From assembly GCA_012270665.1 (NCBI GenBank), contig JAAXHY010000493.1, positions 1 through 5,504 on the forward strand: 5,504 nucleotides of DNA, read 5' to 3'. Position numbers and translations under genes: made by a program. Positions 4,389 to 5,504 of this stretch are shown here, piece after piece. The notes beneath the pieces were generated by a model. That model did not search any database and was not told the origin of the DNA. It was given only the letters and a program-made list of their open reading frames with translations. This DNA comes from Dehalococcoidia bacterium (GTDB lineage: Bacteria; Chloroflexota; Dehalococcoidia; SAR202; UBA11138). Each line of letters begins with the position of its first letter. Position 1 is the stretch's first letter.

Positions 4389-5504
4389 ATGACCACAGGA
4401 TCTTCGTTCGAAACGATTCACAAGCAGGCAGTGAGCGATTTCGATGTCGTTCCGAACCTGGACAGAGACAACGTCGAAGAATTCGACTGGCAGCAGATGT
4501 TCGACGAACTCGACTGGCTGCCGGGCGGCGGGCTGAACAAGGCGCACGAAGCGATTGACCGCCACGCCAACGGCCCCAAGCGCGACAAGATCGCCATGAT
4601 CTGGGAGGGCAAGAACGGCGAGCGCGAGGACTACACCTTTGGCGACATGAAGCGCGAGACGGACAAGTTCGCCAACGTCCTCAAGAGCCTGGGCATCGAG
4701 ACCGGCGACCGCGTGTTCACCTTCATGGACCGGCTGCCCGAACAGTACATCGCGGTGTTCGGCATCCTCAAAGCCGGCGCTATCGCGGGTCCTCTCTTTT
4801 CGGCCTTTGGACCGGATCCGGTCAAAGACCGCATGGAGGACTCAGGCGCAAAGGTACTGGTGACGCAGCCCGATCTGCGCCGCAAGATCACCCACATCAT
4901 TCCGGAGCTGTTCGATCTCCAGCACATCATCATCGTCAACAAGGACGGGCGCGACCCGCTGCCAATTGACTCTCAGGACCTCGACTACTACGAGGAGATG
5001 GGCAAGGCGTCAGCTAACTTCACCACGGTCGCAACTTCCCAGTACGACTACTCCATCATGCACTACACATCCGGCACCACAGGCAAGCCCAAGGGCGCGG
5101 TGCATCGGCACCAGGCCGTAGTGCAGCAGTATGCTACCGGAAAGTGGGCGCTCGACCTGCACGAAGATGACGTCTACTGGTGCACCGCGGATCCCGGCTG
5201 GGTTACCGGCACATCCTACGGTATGCTCGCTCCGTGGACCAACGGCGTGACTCAGCTCATATACGAGGGCGGTTTCCGCGCCAGCGCCTGGTACGAGCAG
5301 ATCCAGAGGCACAAGGTGACCGTCTGGTACACCGCCCCAACCGCTATTCGTATGCTGATGAAGGCGGGCGACGAAGTTCCCAAGCGCTTCGACCTTTCTA
5401 CACTCCGATTTACCGCCAGCGTGGGCGAGCCGCTGAACCCCGAGGCGGTTGTGTGGGGCAAGGAGGCGATTGGTCACGCCTTCCACGACAACTGGTGGCA
5501 GACC
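4389..5504 (+). CDS. acsA: Acetate-CoA ligase, AMP-forming, AcsA type (C-terminus beyond window)
   Basis: Adenylate-forming enzyme that activates acetate or a similar short acid with ATP and CoA via acyl-AMP. The 372 codons present match Bacillus AcsA (about 570 residues) in my recollection: LNKAHEAIDRHA (49-60), GDRVFTFMDRLPEQY (106-120), GAIAGPLFSAF (130-140), P-loop YTSGTTGKPKG (226-236), VYWCTADPGWVTGTSYG (262-278), YTAPTA (314-319), SVGEPLNPE (344-352) and DNWWQT (367-372). The Trp pair in the last motif is the signature that keeps the acyl pocket small in acetyl-CoA synthetases. The C-terminal hinge and the acetylatable lysine lie outside the window. ATG 4389 has GGAG 8 bases upstream (4377-4380). 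It is divergent from the crotonase/CoA-transferase operon, with both promoters in a shared 165-base region. Propionate or another small acid cannot be excluded. Confidence 0.92.
   Translation, partial: MTTGSSFETIHKQAVSDFDVVPNLDRDNVEEFDWQQMFDELDWLPGGGLNKAHEAIDRHANGPKRDKIAMIWEGKNGEREDYTFGDMKRETDKFANVLKSLGIETGDRVFTFMDRLPEQYIAVFGILKAGAIAGPLFSAFGPDPVKDRMEDSGAKVLVTQPDLRRKITHIIPELFDLQHIIIVNKDGRDPLPIDSQDLDYYEEMGKASANFTTVATSQYDYSIMHYTSGTTGKPKGAVHRHQAVVQQYATGKWALDLHEDDVYWCTADPGWVTGTSYGMLAPWTNGVTQLIYEGGFRASAWYEQIQRHKVTVWYTAPTAIRMLMKAGDEVPKRFDLSTLRFTASVGEPLNPEAVVWGKEAIGHAFHDNWWQT

Overview
This window is densely coding, mostly GC-rich bacterial DNA. Seven reading frames run on the minus strand and one gene diverges on the plus strand at the right end. 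The mix of a type III (CaiB/BaiF) CoA-transferase, a crotonase, a short-chain dehydrogenase and an AcsA-type acetate-CoA ligase fits an aerobic carboxylic-acid degrader. From the feel of the proteins I lean to a Chloroflexota (SAR202/Dehalococcoidia-like) metagenomic genome. That lean rests on memory, not on a search.

Layout, read in the minus-strand direction from the right. A 165-base divergent intergenic region (4224-4388) carries a good sigma-70-type promoter for each side. Leftward from it run a crotonase-fold protein (3447-4223) and, 2 bases later, a type III CoA-transferase (2230-3444). Next come a small gene that looks broken (2002-2211, with a leftover frame at 1928-2026) and a coiled-coil plus PD-(D/E)XK-like hypothetical protein (1287-1931). 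The left third holds an SDR oxidoreductase (425-1180), then moaD (143-385) and the first 41 codons of moaE (1-125, cut by the window edge). Rightward from the intergenic region runs acsA (4389 to the window end, 372 codons, no stop).

How the genes may work together (inference): AcsA makes acyl-CoA from a small acid with ATP, and the CoA-transferase moves CoA between acids. The crotonase and SDR would then act on the CoA thioester or a derived hydroxy/keto intermediate. MoaD and MoaE together form molybdopterin synthase for molybdenum cofactor synthesis, a separate job. The small gene and the PD-(D/E)XK-like gene look like an accessory pair sitting between the metabolic genes.

Points of most interest: the crotonase lacks both catalytic glutamates of classical enoyl-CoA hydratase; the SDR has Val where the catalytic Tyr of YxxxK should be; and the small gene seems to have lost its C-terminal part by deletion or frameshift, while its ATGA overlap with the next gene survives. 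I found no CRISPR array, insertion sequence, tRNA or rRNA, and no clear novel system.
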